Source: Actinomadura sp. J1-007
Lineage (GTDB): Bacteria > Actinomycetota > Actinomycetes > Streptosporangiales > Streptosporangiaceae
Length of the DNA: 64,000 bases
Reading direction: 5' to 3'
Assembly (NCBI RefSeq): GCF_009793335.1
Contig: NZ_WING01000001.1
Location: 558,001 to 622,000, forward strand
In this document: piece by piece, positions 36,671 through 47,782 of the stretch
Numbering within the stretch: position 1 is the first letter of the stretch
Layout of the letters: every line of letters begins with the position of its first letter
Position numbers and translations under genes: made by a program
Notes under the pieces: model-generated
Told to the model about the DNA's origin: nothing
Database searches by the model: none
The model's input: only the letters and a program-made list of their open reading frames with translations

Positions 36671-37908
36671 TCACCGGCCCGCCGTGGAGGTCGCCGCGGC
36701 CAGCGGAACGATCATCGCGACCAGCGCCACCGGGACGGCCAGCGCCCACGCCTGGCCTGTGGCCTGCGCCACGAAACCGATGACCGGAGGGCCGCCCAGC
36801 AACCCGAGGTAGCCGACCGCCGTCACCCGCGAGATGCCGGAGGCGGCGGGCACGCCGGGCAGGTTGCCCGCCGCACTGAACGTGACCGGCGCCACAGGGG
36901 CGACCCCGAGCCCGAACAGTGTGAAACCGGTCACAGCCGCCGCCGGGTGGTCGGCCAGCAGCCCGGCGCCGAGGCCGAGCGCGGCGACCAGCGCGCCCGC
37001 CCGCAGCACGCGTACGGGCCCGAACCGCGCCACCACGCGGTCCCCGGCGAGCCGTCCGACCGTCATCGCGACCGCGCACCCGGCGTACCCGAGGCCCGCG
37101 AGGCCGGGCCCGGTGCCGAGCGTCTCGCGCAGGTAGACCGCGCTCCAGTCGGCCATCGCCCCCTCCCCACGAAGGAGCACAGGCCGATCACGCCGAGCAT
37201 GGCGAGCACCCACCGCCCCGAGCGCCGGGCCCCGACCCGCGCGGCCCCGGGCGCGTCCCCCGGAACGCCCGCACTCCCCGGCACGGCCGCTCGGGCGTCC
37301 GGCGCGTCCTCGCCGGGCATCGCGTCGGGCATCGCGTCGGCCGAACGGTCCAGCAGTTCGCGGCAGCCGAGCAGCAGCGTCGCCGCGACGATCACCGCCG
37401 CGACGGCCAGGTGCAGCGGGACGGGCACGTGGGCGTGCGCGACGACCGATCCGGCGAGCGCGGCGAGCAGCGTGCCGATGCTGTAGACGCCGTGCAGCCC
37501 CGACATGAGCGGGCGCCCGTAGCGGCGCTCGACGGCGACGCCCTGCGCGTTCATCGCCACGTCCATCAGCCCGAGCGATCCGCCCATGAGCACGAGCGCG
37601 CAGATCAGCGCGCCGAGGTTCCACGCGAGACCGAGGGGGACGAGCGACGCCGCGCCGACCGTCCCGGCCGCGATCGTCGTCGCGCGGCTGCCGCGGCGCG
37701 CGACCGCCCGCCCGGCGAACCGCACCGCGACCACGACGCCGACCGGCGCCCCGAGCAGGGCGACGCCGAGCGCGCCGTCGCTCAGCCCGAGGTGCTCCTT
37801 GATCTGCGGGATCCGCGCCACCCAGGCGGCGCCGAGCATGCCGTGCGCGAGGAACGCGACCGTCACCGCGACCCGTGCCCGCCGCGGCACGACCGTCTGC
37901 GTCACCAC
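36671..37908 (-). CDS. MFS permease (YbjJ-like), frameshifted
   Basis: About 412 residues when joined. Twelve helices, with VTVAFLAHGMLGAAWVARIPQIKEHLGLSDGALG near the N-terminus and GEGAMADWSAVYLRE beginning the second half, typical of the YbjJ/fucose-permease-like group. The two frames are split by a missing base in the CCCC run at 37165-37168 exactly inside the GEGAMADW motif. Probably intact in the organism. Substrate unknown. Confidence 0.85.
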
Positions 37909-37959
37909 CGACCCGACTGTACGCGGCTTACCGACGATCTCGACAGGGGCGCGGGCGCC

Positions 37960-39186
37960 TCAGGCGAGGCCCGCCAGCGGCACCGCCGGGTCGGCCAGCG
38001 CGGACGCCTCGACCCGCCGCCCGGAGCGGATGAGCGCCTGCACCTCGCCCGTGACGTCCCAGACGTTGACGTTCATGCCCGCGACCACGCGCCCGCCCGA
38101 CAGCCAGAACGCCACGAACTCGCGGGCCGCCACGTCGCCCCGGTAGACGATCTCGTCGTACTCCCCCGGCGCGGCGGCGCCCGACATCTCCATGCCGAGG
38201 TCGTACTGGTCGCTGAAGAAGTACGGGAGCCGGTCGTAGCTCACCTCCCGCCCGAGCATCGCGCGGGCCGCGGCCGGGCCGCCGTTCAGCGCGTTCGCCC
38301 AGTGCTCCACGCGGATCCGGCGCCCGAGCAGCGGATGGTAGGCGGCGGCGACGTCCCCGGCCGCGAACACGTCCGGGTCGGACGTGCGCAGCGACGCGTC
38401 CACCAGGATCCCGTCGGACACCTCCAGGCCCGCGTCCTCGGCCAGCCGCGTGTTCGGCCGCACGCCGATGCCGACGACCACCACGTCCGCCGGGATCTCC
38501 GCGCCGCCCGAGGTGACGACCGCCGACACCTGGCCCGCGCCCCAGAACCCGGCGACGCCCTGGTCGAACCGCAGGTCCACGCCGTGGTCGCGGTGCAGGT
38601 CGGCGAAGACCCCGCCGACCTCGGGGCCGAGCACCGCGTGCAGCGGCGCCGGCTCGGGCTCGATCAGCGTCACGTCGTTGCCGTACGACCGGGCGGCGGC
38701 GGCCGTCTCCAGCCCGATCCAGCCCGCGCCCGCGACCACGACGCGCCGCCCGCCGGGCGCGAGCGCCTCGCGCAGCTTCGCCGAGTCGCCGAGGGAGCGC
38801 AGGTAGTGGATGCCCTGGAGCTTGGAGCCCGGCACCTCCAGCCGCCGCGGCGAGGCGCCCGTCGCGAGCAGCAGCCGGTCGTAGCCGACCCGCTCGCGGG
38901 TGGCGAGATGCACCTGGCGCGCGGCCCGGTCGACCGCGGTGACCTCGACGCCGAGGCGCAGCTCCACGTCGTGCTTGTCGTACCAGTCGGCCTCGTGCAC
39001 GTGGGCCTTGTCGCGGGGCTCCTTCCCGAGCAGGAACCCCTTGGACAGGGGAGGACGCTCGTAGGGGCGCTCGATCTCGTCGCCGACCAGCAGGACGCGG
39101 CCCCCGAAGCCCTCCTCTCTGAGCGTCTCCGCCGCCTTGGCACCGGCCAGGCTCGCACCGACGATGACGAACGTCTCCTCCGGCAT
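37960..39186 (-). CDS. FAD/NAD(P)H ferredoxin-reductase-like flavoprotein
   Basis: 408 residues. FAD-binding FVIVGASLAGAKAAETLRE, NAD-binding VVVAGAGWIGLETAAAA, and FAD motif 2 DPDVFAAGDVAA. The C-terminal reductase domain has RIRVEHWANALNGG. This is the putidaredoxin-/rhodocoxin-reductase class that feeds P450s or dioxygenases via a ferredoxin. No ferredoxin or P450 is adjacent in the window. Confidence 0.92.
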   Translation of the reverse strand: MPEETFVIVGASLAGAKAAETLREEGFGGRVLLVGDEIERPYERPPLSKGFLLGKEPRDKAHVHEADWYDKHDVELRLGVEVTAVDRAARQVHLATRERVGYDRLLLATGASPRRLEVPGSKLQGIHYLRSLGDSAKLREALAPGGRRVVVAGAGWIGLETAAAARSYGNDVTLIEPEPAPLHAVLGPEVGGVFADLHRDHGVDLRFDQGVAGFWGAGQVSAVVTSGGAEIPADVVVVGIGVRPNTRLAEDAGLEVSDGILVDASLRTSDPDVFAAGDVAAAYHPLLGRRIRVEHWANALNGGPAAARAMLGREVSYDRLPYFFSDQYDLGMEMSGAAAPGEYDEIVYRGDVAAREFVAFWLSGGRVVAGMNVNVWDVTGEVQALIRSGRRVEASALADPAVPLAGLA

Positions 39187-39278
39187 GGCGACCTCCTCCG
39201 CTAGGGCGTCGTCCTTGTATCCCTACAGCGGCGTTCCGGATGAGACAAGGGCATCGCCCCGGCGCGTCAGGCGCGCGG

Positions 39279-40547
39279 TCAGGGCCGGGGGCGGCGCGCG
39301 GACAGCATCCGGTGGCGGGTGATCGCCGAAAGGTCGGTGAGCGAGGCGATCTGGTCGACGACCGCGCGGAGCCTGGCCGCGTCGTCCGCCGCCTCGACGT
39401 AGGCCGCGCGGAACCCCGGGTCGAGCGTGCCGGGCGCGCCCGCCCGCATCAGCGCGGCGAGCTCGACGATCAGCTCCCGCTGCCGGGCCCGCGTCTCCTC
39501 GTGGCTGATCCACACGTAGTGCGCGGTGATCCCCTTGAGCAGGGCGCACTCCAGCCGTTGGGCGCGCGGCACGATCAGCTCGGCGGCGTACCGGGTGAGC
39601 GGCCGGTCGCCGTACGCGGCGCGGGTCGCGTCCTCGGCGGCCAGGCAGAACCGGCCGATCAGCGTGCTGGCCAGGTTCTTCAGGGCGGCGAGCGAGCGCG
39701 GCGTGCCGTCGTAGCGGTCGGGCCAGTACGGCTCGGCGAGCAGCGCGGCGAACCGTTCCTCCAGCTCGGCGGGCGCGGCGTCGTCGCAGTACAGCTTGAT
39801 CGCCGTCTCGGCGACCAGCCGGCGCTCGGCCGGGTCGGCGAGCCGCGCGAAGTCGACGTGCCCGGCGACCAGCGCGTCCTCCAGGTCGTGCACGGAGTAG
39901 GCGACGTCGTCGCTCCAGTCCATGACCTGCGCCTCGAAGCAGGTGCGGGCGCCGTGCGCCGCGCCGTCCCGCGCCCACCGCGCCACGTCGGCGTCGTCGT
40001 CGTACACGCCGAACTTGCCGTTGACGGAGGCGGCCTGCGACCAGGGGTACTTCATCGCCGCGTCGAGCGCCGCGCGGGTCAGGTTGAGGCCGACGCTGCG
40101 GCCGTACAGCGGCGGGCCGTCCTCGGCGAACGACTTCGGTTCGAGGCGGGTGAGGACGCGCAGGCTCTGCGCGTTGCCCTCGAAACCGCCGCAGTCCTGG
40201 GCGACCGCGTCGAGCGCGGCCTCCCCGTTGTGCCCGAACGGCGGGTGCCCGATGTCGTGCGACAGGCACGCCGTCTCGACCAGGTCGGGGTCGCAGCCGA
40301 GCGCCTTGCCGAGCTCGCGCCCGACCTGCGCGCATTCGAGGGAGTGGGTCAGGCGGGTGCGCAGGCTCTGCACGTTGTCGGCCGCGGCGTCCGCGCCCGG
40401 CGAGGCCACCTGCGTCTTGGCGGCGAGGCGCCGCAGCGCCGCGCTGTGCAGCACCCGCGCCCGGTCGCGTTCGAACGCGGTCCGGTCGCGGCGCTTGGCG
40501 GGCTCGGGGGCCCATCGCTCGCGGTCGTGCTCGGAGTAGTGCCTCAT
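39279..40547 (-). CDS. dgt: Deoxyguanosinetriphosphate triphosphohydrolase-like protein
   Basis: 422 residues, HD-domain fold. Metal ligands in [16 protein letters not shown] and [16 protein letters not shown] (HD pair), plus [17 protein letters not shown]. It removes triphosphate from dGTP and related nucleotides. Start ATG 40547 ([18 protein letters not shown]). In actinobacteria it commonly lies near dnaG; here it is about 17 kb away. Confidence 0.93.
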   Translation of the reverse strand: MRHYSEHDRERWAPEPAKRRDRTAFERDRARVLHSAALRRLAAKTQVASPGADAAADNVQSLRTRLTHSLECAQVGRELGKALGCDPDLVETACLSHDIGHPPFGHNGEAALDAVAQDCGGFEGNAQSLRVLTRLEPKSFAEDGPPLYGRSVGLNLTRAALDAAMKYPWSQAASVNGKFGVYDDDADVARWARDGAAHGARTCFEAQVMDWSDDVAYSVHDLEDALVAGHVDFARLADPAERRLVAETAIKLYCDDAAPAELEERFAALLAEPYWPDRYDGTPRSLAALKNLASTLIGRFCLAAEDATRAAYGDRPLTRYAAELIVPRAQRLECALLKGITAHYVWISHEETRARQRELIVELAALMRAGAPGTLDPGFRAAYVEAADDAARLRAVVDQIASLTDLSAITRHRMLSARRPRP

Positions 40548-40594
40548 CAGGTCACCAGGGTAAGCGGGCGGGGGACGGCCCGCCGCCCGCCGGG

Positions 40595-41404
40595 TCACCG
40601 GGTGGGCGTGCCGCGCGGCGTCGTCTTGATCGTCTCGCTCGGCGCCTTCACGCTCTTGCCGAGCAGCACGTACGACAGGTAGCCGCCCGTCTCGCGGACG
40701 ATGTAGTGCAGCTGGGTGTCGCGGGTGCGCACGCTCGGCCCGCTGCGCGTCGGGGACGAGGCGGCCTTGATCCCGCTGTCCTCGGCCATCCGCTTGGACC
40801 GCAGCCCGTGCCACGGGTCGGTGACGATCACGCCGGAGTCCCAGTGCCGCCGTTCGTACGCGCGCCCGACGGCCTTCATCGACTCCAGGGTGTCGCGGCC
40901 CTCCGGGACGGCGACCACCTTCGCGGCGGGCACGCCCTTCCCGATCAGCCACCGGCGGCCCGCCCCGGCCTCGGTGAACGCGTCGCCGGGGGCCCGGCCG
41001 CCGACCGTGACGATCGCCGGGGCCACCCCGTGCCGGTACAGGTCCAGCGCGTGCTGGAGCCGCCACTGGAGCGTCGGGGACGGCACGCCGTTGTACTGCG
41101 CGGCGCCGAGCACGATGATCGCGTCGGAACGGGGCCGTTCGTCCTGCCGGGCCTGGTACCAGACGCGCAGGCCGACGGCGAGCGGGGTCAGCACGGCGAT
41201 GGCGGCCAGCCCGAGCACGACGCTCACCGCCGCCACGAACCAGGTCGGCCGGGGCGGGCGCCGGCGGCCGCGGCCGAGCCGGCGGCGGCCGCCGCGCGAA
41301 CCGCCGCCGCGCTCCCCGTCCGGCCCGCCCGGCTCGTCCGGGCGGGCCGCTCCGTCCGGCTCGGCCTCGGGCACTTCCACTTCCAACGTCATCGCTGTGG
41401 ACAC
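40595..41404 (-). CDS. YdcF/SanA-like DUF218 membrane protein
   Basis: 269 residues. A Gly/Arg/Pro-rich cytoplasmic N-terminus, one membrane helix ([19 protein letters not shown]), then an external DUF218 domain with [39 protein letters not shown] and [17 protein letters not shown]. The family is linked to envelope maintenance. Unusual are the poly-basic repeats [12 protein letters not shown] just before the helix. Confidence 0.88.
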   Translation of the reverse strand: MSTAMTLEVEVPEAEPDGAARPDEPGGPDGERGGGSRGGRRRLGRGRRRPPRPTWFVAAVSVVLGLAAIAVLTPLAVGLRVWYQARQDERPRSDAIIVLGAAQYNGVPSPTLQWRLQHALDLYRHGVAPAIVTVGGRAPGDAFTEAGAGRRWLIGKGVPAAKVVAVPEGRDTLESMKAVGRAYERRHWDSGVIVTDPWHGLRSKRMAEDSGIKAASSPTRSGPSVRTRDTQLHYIVRETGGYLSYVLLGKSVKAPSETIKTTPRGTPTR

Positions 41405-41511
41405 GTCAGGTTAGACGTTCGGGCGCCCGCCGGGAGTTCGCCGGACCGGCGTGTTCCGGACCACGTCGCGTCTCGCGCGCCGCGAGGCGGAGCACGGGGC
41501 CGTTCCCACGG

Positions 41512-44201
41512 TCAGCGGCTGTCGCTGCCCGCCGACTCGATCGCGGCGCGTCCCGCCTCCAGCCGGGCCACCGGGACCCGGAACGGCGAGCACGACACGT
41601 AGTCGAGCCCGACCTCGTGGCAGAAGTGCACCGACTCGGGGTCGCCGCCGTGCTCGCCGCAGATGCCGAGCTTGATGCCCGGCCGGGTCTTGCGCCCCTC
41701 CTCCACGGCGATGCTGACCAGCCGCCCGACGCCCTCGCGGTCGAGGGTCTCGAACGGCGACACCCCGAAGATCCCGAGCTCCAGGTAGCGGGAGAAGAAC
41801 GCCGCCTCCACGTCGTCCCGGGAGAAGCCCCAGGTCGTCTGGGTGAGGTCGTTGGTGCCGAACGAGAAGAACTCGGCGGCCTCGGCGATCTGCCCCGCGG
41901 TGAGCGCGGCCCTGGGCAGCTCGATCATGGTGCCGATCAGCGCCGGCACGTCCACCCCGGTCGCCTCGGCGACCTCGGCGAGGATCCCGGCGGCCTCCTC
42001 GCGGACGGCCTCCAGCTCCTGCACCGCGCCGACGAGCGGGATCATGATCTCGGGCCTCGGGTCGCCGCCGGCCGAGCGCCGCGCGGCGGCGGCCTCGGCG
42101 ATCGCGCGCACCTGCATGGAGAAAAGACCTGGAATCGCCAAACCCAGGCGCACGCCCCGGAGTCCGAGCATAGGGTTCTGCTCGTGCAGTCGGCGGACGG
42201 CCTCCAGAAGCCTCCGGTCCTGAGGCTCGGCGTCGTCGCCGGCGAGAGCGACCCTGACCGACAGCTCGGTGATGTCGGGGAGGAACTCGTGCAGCGGGGG
42301 GTCGATCAGCCGGATCGTGACCGGCAGCCCGTCCATGGCCTCGAAGATCCCCTCGAAGTCCCGCTTCTGGAGGGGTTCGAGGGCGTCCAGCGCCGCCTGC
42401 CGCTCCGCGCCGTCCTCGGCGAGGATGAGCTCCTCGACGAGCCGGCGCCGGTCGCCGAGGAACATGTGCTCGGTGCGGCACAGCCCGATGCCCGCGCGCC
42501 GAAGCGGCGGGCGCGGGCGGCGTCCTCGGTGTTGTCGGCGTTGGCGCGCACCGCCATCCGGGCGCGCCCGTCCGCGTGGGTCATGATCCGGTGCACGGCC
42601 TGGACCAGCTCGCCGCCGTCGGACGCGCTGAGCCCGCCCTCGAAGTACCGGACGACGGGCGAGTCCTCCACGGGCACCTCGCCGAGGAAGACCTCCCCGG
42701 ACGAGCCGTCGATCGAGATCACGTCGCCCTCGGACACGACCTCGCCGCCCGCCGCGGTGAACCTGCGGGCCTTCACGTCCACGTCGAGTTCCTCGGCGCC
42801 GCACACGCACGTCTTGCCCATGCCGCGGGCGACGACGGCGGCGTGCGATGTCTTGCCCCCGCGCGAGGTCAGCACGCCGCGCGCGGCGACCATGCCCGAC
42901 AGGTCGTCGGGGTTGGTCTCGCGGCGGACGAGGATGACGTCCTCGCCCTGCGCGGCCAGCTCGACGGCGCGCTCGGAGGTGAACACGGCCTTGCCGACGG
43001 CGGCGCCGGGCGAGGCGTTCATGCCCTTGGTGAGCCGCTTGGAGCCCTCCAGCTTCGAGCCGTCGAAGCGCGGGAACATGAGCTGCGCGAGCTGGTCGCC
43101 CGTGACGCGGTCCACCGCCTCGTCGGCGTCGATCAGCCCCTGGTCGAGGAGCTGGCAGGCGATGCGGAACGCCGCGGCGGCGGTGCGCTTGCCCACCCGC
43201 GTCTGGAGCATCCACAGCTTGCCGCGCTCGATCGTGAACTCGATGTCGCACATGTCGAGGTAGTGGTTCTCCAGCGTCTCCATGATCTGGAGGAGCCGGT
43301 CGTACGACGCCTTGTCGATGCGTTCGAGCTCGGTCAGCGGGACGGTGTTGCGGATGCCCGCGACGACGTCCTCGCCCTGCGCGTTCTGGAGGTAGTCCCC
43401 GTAGATCCCCTGCTGGCCGGACGCGGGGTCGCGGGTGAACGCGACGCCGGTGCCCGAGTCCATGCCGAGGTTGCCGAAGACCATCGCGCACACGTTCACG
43501 GCGGTGCCGAGGTCGACGGGGATGCGCTCCTGGCGGCGGTAGAGGATCGCCCGGTCGGCGTTCCAGGAGTCGAAGACGGCCTTGGTCGCCAGGTCCATCT
43601 GCTCGCGCGGGTCGGTCGGGAAGTCCCGGCCCGTCCGCTCGCGGACGATGCCCTTGAAACGGTCCACCAGCGCCTTGAAGTCGTCGGCGTCGAGATCGCC
43701 GTCGTCCTTGGTGCCGCGGCGCTCCTTGGCCTCCTCGATGGCGTCCTCGAACAGGTCGCCGTCGATGTCCAGCACGGTCTTGCCGAACATCTGGATCAGC
43801 CGCCGGTACGAGTCCCACGCGAACCGCTCGTCGCCCGCCTGGGCGGCCAGGCCGTGCACCGACTCGTCGTTCAGCCCGATGTTGAGGACGGTCTCCATCA
43901 TGCCCGGCATGCTGAATTTGGCGCCGGACCGTACGCTGACCAGCAGGGGGTCGTCGCTCTGCCCGAGCCGCTTGCCCATGGCGCCCTCCAGGGCGGACAG
44001 GTGGGCGTCCACCTCGTCCTGGAGCCCCTCGGGAAGACTCCCGTGTTCGAGGTAGTACCGGCAGCCCTCCGTAGTGATCGTGAACCCAGGAGGCACCGGC
44101 AGGCCGAGATTGGTCATCTCGGCCAGGTTGGCGCCCTTGCCGCCCAGCAGATCCTTGAGGTCCTTGTTTCCCTCGGTGAAGTCGTACACGAACTTCGGCA
44201 C
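41512..44201 (-). CDS. ppdK: Pyruvate, phosphate dikinase, frameshifted
   Basis: About 897 residues when joined. N-terminal ATP-grasp (LLGGKGANLAEMTNLGLPVPPGFTI), the phosphohistidine domain with GGKTSHAAVVARGMGKTCVCG, and the C-terminal PEP/pyruvate barrel (GIGLCRTEHMF, FFSFGTNDLTQTTWGFSRDD, LGICGEHGGDP). One base is missing near 42491-42493, between the second and third domains. The enzyme interconverts pyruvate and PEP. It is divergent from the GH15 gene. Confidence 0.93.
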
Positions 44202-44425
44202 GGAGTACTCCTTCTCGCTCCGGTCTCCACCCGGCCACGGGGCGGGGGTCTTCCCGCCATGAGAACGCCGCGTCGCGCCCCCCGGGTGGAGAATGCCCGG
44301 ATGCCCTGTTTGCGGGGACTGTACCCGCGAACCGGACCACCTCTCGGCGCCCCTGTCCGTACTTTGAGTTTTCGCAGGTCAGAGCCCGTTTAGTGGTCTA
44401 TTCCAATGGCGAGGACCGCAAGACT

Positions 44426-44446
44426 CCGCCGGGAGAGTCCCGGCGG
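44426..44446 (+). other. Hairpin in GH15 leader
   Basis: A perfect 9-bp stem (CCGCCGGGA / TCCCGGCGG) with a 3-base loop, 50 bases upstream of the GH15 start region. GACCGC and GCGGTC flank it and could pair in competition with the stem. The rest of the 277-base ppdK/GH15 gap shows no gene or known riboswitch that I can name. Confidence 0.45.
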
Positions 44447-44478
44447 TCGCATGGCGTGCCCATTGCGCTGGGGAGGGA

Positions 44479-46392
44479 ATGATGGATCAAGGAGGTGAGG
44501 TTGTGGTGAGGCCGAAGGTCGCAGGCGGCCGGGCGGGTGACCCGTTCGCCCCGATCGCCGACTACGGGTTCCTGTCCGACTGCGAGACGACCGCGCTGGT
44601 GGCCCCGAGCGGCAACATCGAGTGGATGTGCCTGCCGAAGATGGACTCGCCGAGCGCGTTCGGCTCGATCCTGGACCGGGACGCCGGGTACTTCCGGGTG
44701 GGCCCGGCGGGCGTCGAGGTGCCCGCCGCGCAGCGCTACATCCCGGGCACCATGGTCATGGAGACGACCTGGTGGGTGCACGGCGGCTGGCTGGTGGTGA
44801 CCGACGCGCTGCTGATGGGGCCCTGGCACCACGAGACCGAGCGCTCGCACACGCACCGCCGGGCGCCGACGGACTACGACGCCGACCACGTCCTGCTGCG
44901 GATGGTGCGGTGCGTCAACGGGCAGGTCCAGGTGCGGCTCGACTGCATGCCGGTGTTCGACTACGGGCAGACCCCGGCCCGGTGGGAGCACACCGGCGTC
45001 GGCTACCACGAGGCCGTCGCGCGCGGCAACGGCATCAACCTGCGGCTCTCGACCGACATGAACGTCGGGTTCGAGGGCTCGCTCGCCACGTCCCGCACGC
45101 TGCTGAAGCAGGGCGACGCCCGGTTCGTCGCGCTGTCGTGGAGCGAGCACGCGCCGCCCGCCACCTACGAGGAGGCGCAGGAACGGCTCGTCTGGACGGT
45201 GCACCACTGGCAGCACTGGCTCGACCGGGGCCGCTTCCCCGACCACCCGTGGCGCAGCCACCTCCAGCGCAGCGCCCTCACCCTGAAGGGGCTGACGTTC
45301 GCGCCGTCCGGGGCGGTCGCGGCGGCGGCGACGACCTCGCTGCCCGAGACGCCCGGCGGGGACCGCAACTGGGACTACCGCTACACGTGGATCCGCGACT
45401 CGACGATGGCCCTCTGGGCGTTCTACACGCTCGGGTACGACTGGGAGGCCAACGACTTCTTCTACTTCATCACCGACGTCGCCGAGGCCGCCGAGGGCAA
45501 GCTCCAGATCATGTACGGGCTCGACGGCCGCGAGGAGCTGCCCGAGTCGACGCTCGACCACCTCAGCGGCTACGACAACGCCAAGCCGGTGCGGATCGGC
45601 AACGAGGCGTACATGCAGGCCCAGCACGACGTGTGGGGCGCGATCATCGGGTCGGTCTACCTGTTCGTGCGCAAGCGGGACCGGCTCGACGACCGGCTGT
45701 GGAAGATCGTCGTCAAGCAGGTCGAGGACGCGCTCGCCAACTGGAAGCACCCCGACTGCGGCATGTGGGAGGTGCGGGGCGAACCCCAGCACTTCACCTC
45801 CTCAAAGGTGTTCTGCTGGGTCGCCGCCGAGCGCGGCGCGCGCCTCGCCCGGGTCCGCGGCGACCACGAGCGCGCCCGCCGCTGGCAGGAGGCCGCCGAC
45901 GAGATCCACGCCGACGTCCTCGCCAACGCGATCGACGCCCGCGGGGTCTTCACCGCCTACTACGGCGCCGACGCCCTGGACGCCTCCGCCCTGCTCATCC
46001 CCCTGCTCGGGTTCCTGCCGGCCGACGACAAGCGGGTCCGCGAGACCGTCCTCGCGATCGCCGACGAGCTGTCGGAGGACGACCTCGTCCTGCGCTACCG
46101 GCACACCGAGACCGACGACGGGTTCGAGTCGGAGGAGGGCACGTTCACGATCTGCTCGTTCTGGCTCGTGTCCGCCCTGGTCATGATCGGCGAGCTGGAA
46201 CGTGCCCGCGCGCTCTGCGAGAAGCTGCTCTCCTACGCCAGCGCCCTCCAGCTGTACGCCGAGGAGATCGACCCCCACACCGGACGCCACCTGGGCAACT
46301 ACCCGCAGGCGTTCACCCACCTCGCCCTGATCAACGCCGTGATGCAGGTCATCCGGGCCGAGGACAACGAGCGCCAGCCCCCGCTCGCGTAG
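44479..46392 (+). CDS. GH15 glycoside hydrolase (trehalase/glucoamylase type)
   Basis: 637 residues by the longest frame. N-terminal ADYGFLSDCETTALVAPSGNIEWMCLP, then the (alpha/alpha)6 barrel with GDRNWDYRYTWIRDST, the acid Glu region ESEEGTFTICSFWL, and GNYPQAFTHLALINA. This subgroup includes actinobacterial trehalases. Start choice: ATG 44479/44482 follow GGGAGGG closely, but the best Shine-Dalgarno (AAGGAGGTG, 44489-44497) points to GTG 44503, so the first eight residues may not be translated. No export signal; cytoplasmic. Confidence 0.92.
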   Translation: MMDQGGEVVVRPKVAGGRAGDPFAPIADYGFLSDCETTALVAPSGNIEWMCLPKMDSPSAFGSILDRDAGYFRVGPAGVEVPAAQRYIPGTMVMETTWWVHGGWLVVTDALLMGPWHHETERSHTHRRAPTDYDADHVLLRMVRCVNGQVQVRLDCMPVFDYGQTPARWEHTGVGYHEAVARGNGINLRLSTDMNVGFEGSLATSRTLLKQGDARFVALSWSEHAPPATYEEAQERLVWTVHHWQHWLDRGRFPDHPWRSHLQRSALTLKGLTFAPSGAVAAAATTSLPETPGGDRNWDYRYTWIRDSTMALWAFYTLGYDWEANDFFYFITDVAEAAEGKLQIMYGLDGREELPESTLDHLSGYDNAKPVRIGNEAYMQAQHDVWGAIIGSVYLFVRKRDRLDDRLWKIVVKQVEDALANWKHPDCGMWEVRGEPQHFTSSKVFCWVAAERGARLARVRGDHERARRWQEAADEIHADVLANAIDARGVFTAYYGADALDASALLIPLLGFLPADDKRVRETVLAIADELSEDDLVLRYRHTETDDGFESEEGTFTICSFWLVSALVMIGELERARALCEKLLSYASALQLYAEEIDPHTGRHLGNYPQAFTHLALINAVMQVIRAEDNERQPPLA

Positions 46393-46398
46393 CCCGCC

Positions 46399-46428
46399 CG
46401 CCTCGGGGGCGCCCCGGCCCCCGAGGCG
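46399..46428 (+). terminator. Hairpin after GH15 gene
   Basis: A 12-bp perfect inverted repeat (CGCCTCGGGGGC / GCCCCCGAGGCG), 6-base loop, starts 6 bases after the GH15 stop. Confidence 0.7.
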
Positions 46429-46544
46429 CGGCCCGGCTCCCGGGCCCCCTCCTCCGAACGGTGTCCCGGCCTGATCCGGCCATCATGATCACAAGTTGGC
46501 GATACACCCTTTTTGAGTAGTTGATCCCGTTATTCTCGGCGCTC

Positions 46545-47699
46545 GTGACCGTCCCACCGAACGCTGACAACGCCCCGGAGGACCCGGCCCCCGGCCCCTC
46601 GTCGTGGACGGCTCCCGATCCGGGTCCGGAGGCCGCGCCGGCGCCGCGGCCGATGGCGGTGCCGATGCCGTACGCGCAGGGGCCCCAGCCGCCGGAGGCG
46701 TACGCGGGCAGGCCCGCGCCCGTCCCGCCGAGGACGAACCGGTTCGCCGTCGTCGCGCTGGTCACCGGCCTGATCGGGTGGGCGGTGCTCGGGATCGGGT
46801 TCGGGATCGCGGCGCTGGTCCGGATCCGGCGGCGCGGCGAGCGCGGGACGGCGCTCGCGGTGAGCGGGATCGTCCTGTCCACGGCGTGGCTGGTGGTCTT
46901 CGCGGTGGCGGGCGTCCTCGTCGCGGTCGGCTCGTCCCTCACGGTGGACCGGGACGAGGCGGGCCGCGTCACGCGGAGCGGGCGGGCGCTGGTGGCCTCC
47001 CTCAAGGTGGGCGACTGCTTCGACGGGTTCGGCGAGAACAAGACGGGCGTGCTCGTGACGGTGCGGCCCTGCGGCGAGCCACACCACGGCGAGGTCATGG
47101 CCCGCGTACGGCTCGCGGACGGCCCGTACCCCGGCGACGGCGCGGTGCGGGCGAACGCCCGGGATGCGTGCGAGGCGCGCGTCGCCAAGGCCGCGGCCAA
47201 AAGCCGCTACGTGGACGAGCTCAGCCTGTACGCCGGCTCGCCCAACGCGAGGCTCTGGAAGGACGGCGACCGGGAGGTGACGTGCGTGCTGCGCTACAGC
47301 GGCGACGAGCCGCTCACCTCCCGCGTCGCCGACACCGCCGACCCGGGCGTGCGCGCGTGGGCCGAGGTCCGGGCGGGCGACTGCGTGAAGGACTGGAACA
47401 CCGACGCGGGCAGCGTGGTCCGCACGTCGAGCTGCGACGAGCCCCACAAGCACCAGGTGATCGGCGTCCACGACCTGAAGCCGGGCCGGTGGCCGGGGAG
47501 CCGGGCCGTGGACGCGGAGACGTCGAGGGGGTGCGAGCGGCGGCGCGCGAAGGCGTTCGGCTCGCGCCCGTCGCCGGTGCCCGTCGAGATGCTGATCGTC
47601 CCGCCGACGAAGCGCGGCTGGGACCTCGGCGTGCACCGGGCCATCTGCCTGGTCAAGGCCCGGGACGGCCGCCTGTCGCGCTCCGTCCTCCCCCGCTGA
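46545..47699 (+). CDS. DUF4190 / septum-formation-like membrane protein
   Basis: About 384 residues from GTG 46545 (TVPPNADNAPED); a TTG at 46521 is also in frame. Pro-rich cytoplasmic start, two membrane helices (FAVVALVTGLIGWAVLGIGFG and ALAVSGIVLSTAWLVVFAVAG) as in DUF4190, then an external region with two repeats of the septum-formation domain type (LKVGDCFDGF..., VRAGDCVKDW...CDEPHKHQVI). Each repeat has paired Cys likely in disulphides. Function unknown. Confidence 0.85.
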   Translation: MTVPPNADNAPEDPAPGPSSWTAPDPGPEAAPAPRPMAVPMPYAQGPQPPEAYAGRPAPVPPRTNRFAVVALVTGLIGWAVLGIGFGIAALVRIRRRGERGTALAVSGIVLSTAWLVVFAVAGVLVAVGSSLTVDRDEAGRVTRSGRALVASLKVGDCFDGFGENKTGVLVTVRPCGEPHHGEVMARVRLADGPYPGDGAVRANARDACEARVAKAAAKSRYVDELSLYAGSPNARLWKDGDREVTCVLRYSGDEPLTSRVADTADPGVRAWAEVRAGDCVKDWNTDAGSVVRTSSCDEPHKHQVIGVHDLKPGRWPGSRAVDAETSRGCERRRAKAFGSRPSPVPVEMLIVPPTKRGWDLGVHRAICLVKARDGRLSRSVLPR

Positions 47700-47712
47700 C
47701 GCGCCCCGTCCT

Positions 47713-47779
47713 CCCGCGCGCGCCCCGGTCCCCGGCCCCCGGCCCGCCGGTCCGCCGGTGCGGCCGGGGCGCGCGCGGG
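47713..47779. terminator. Long GC hairpin between convergent genes
   Basis: A 16-bp perfect inverted repeat (CCCGCGCGCGCCCCGG / CCGGGGCGCGCGCGGG) separated by 35 bases fills most of the 83-base gap between the DUF4190 and secDF stop codons. Confidence 0.65.
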
Positions 47780-47782
47780 CGG

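Noticed and set aside
44380..44478. c-di-AMP or cobalamin riboswitch before the GH15 gene
   Set aside because: A good hairpin exists but none of the conserved riboswitch core motifs could be found.
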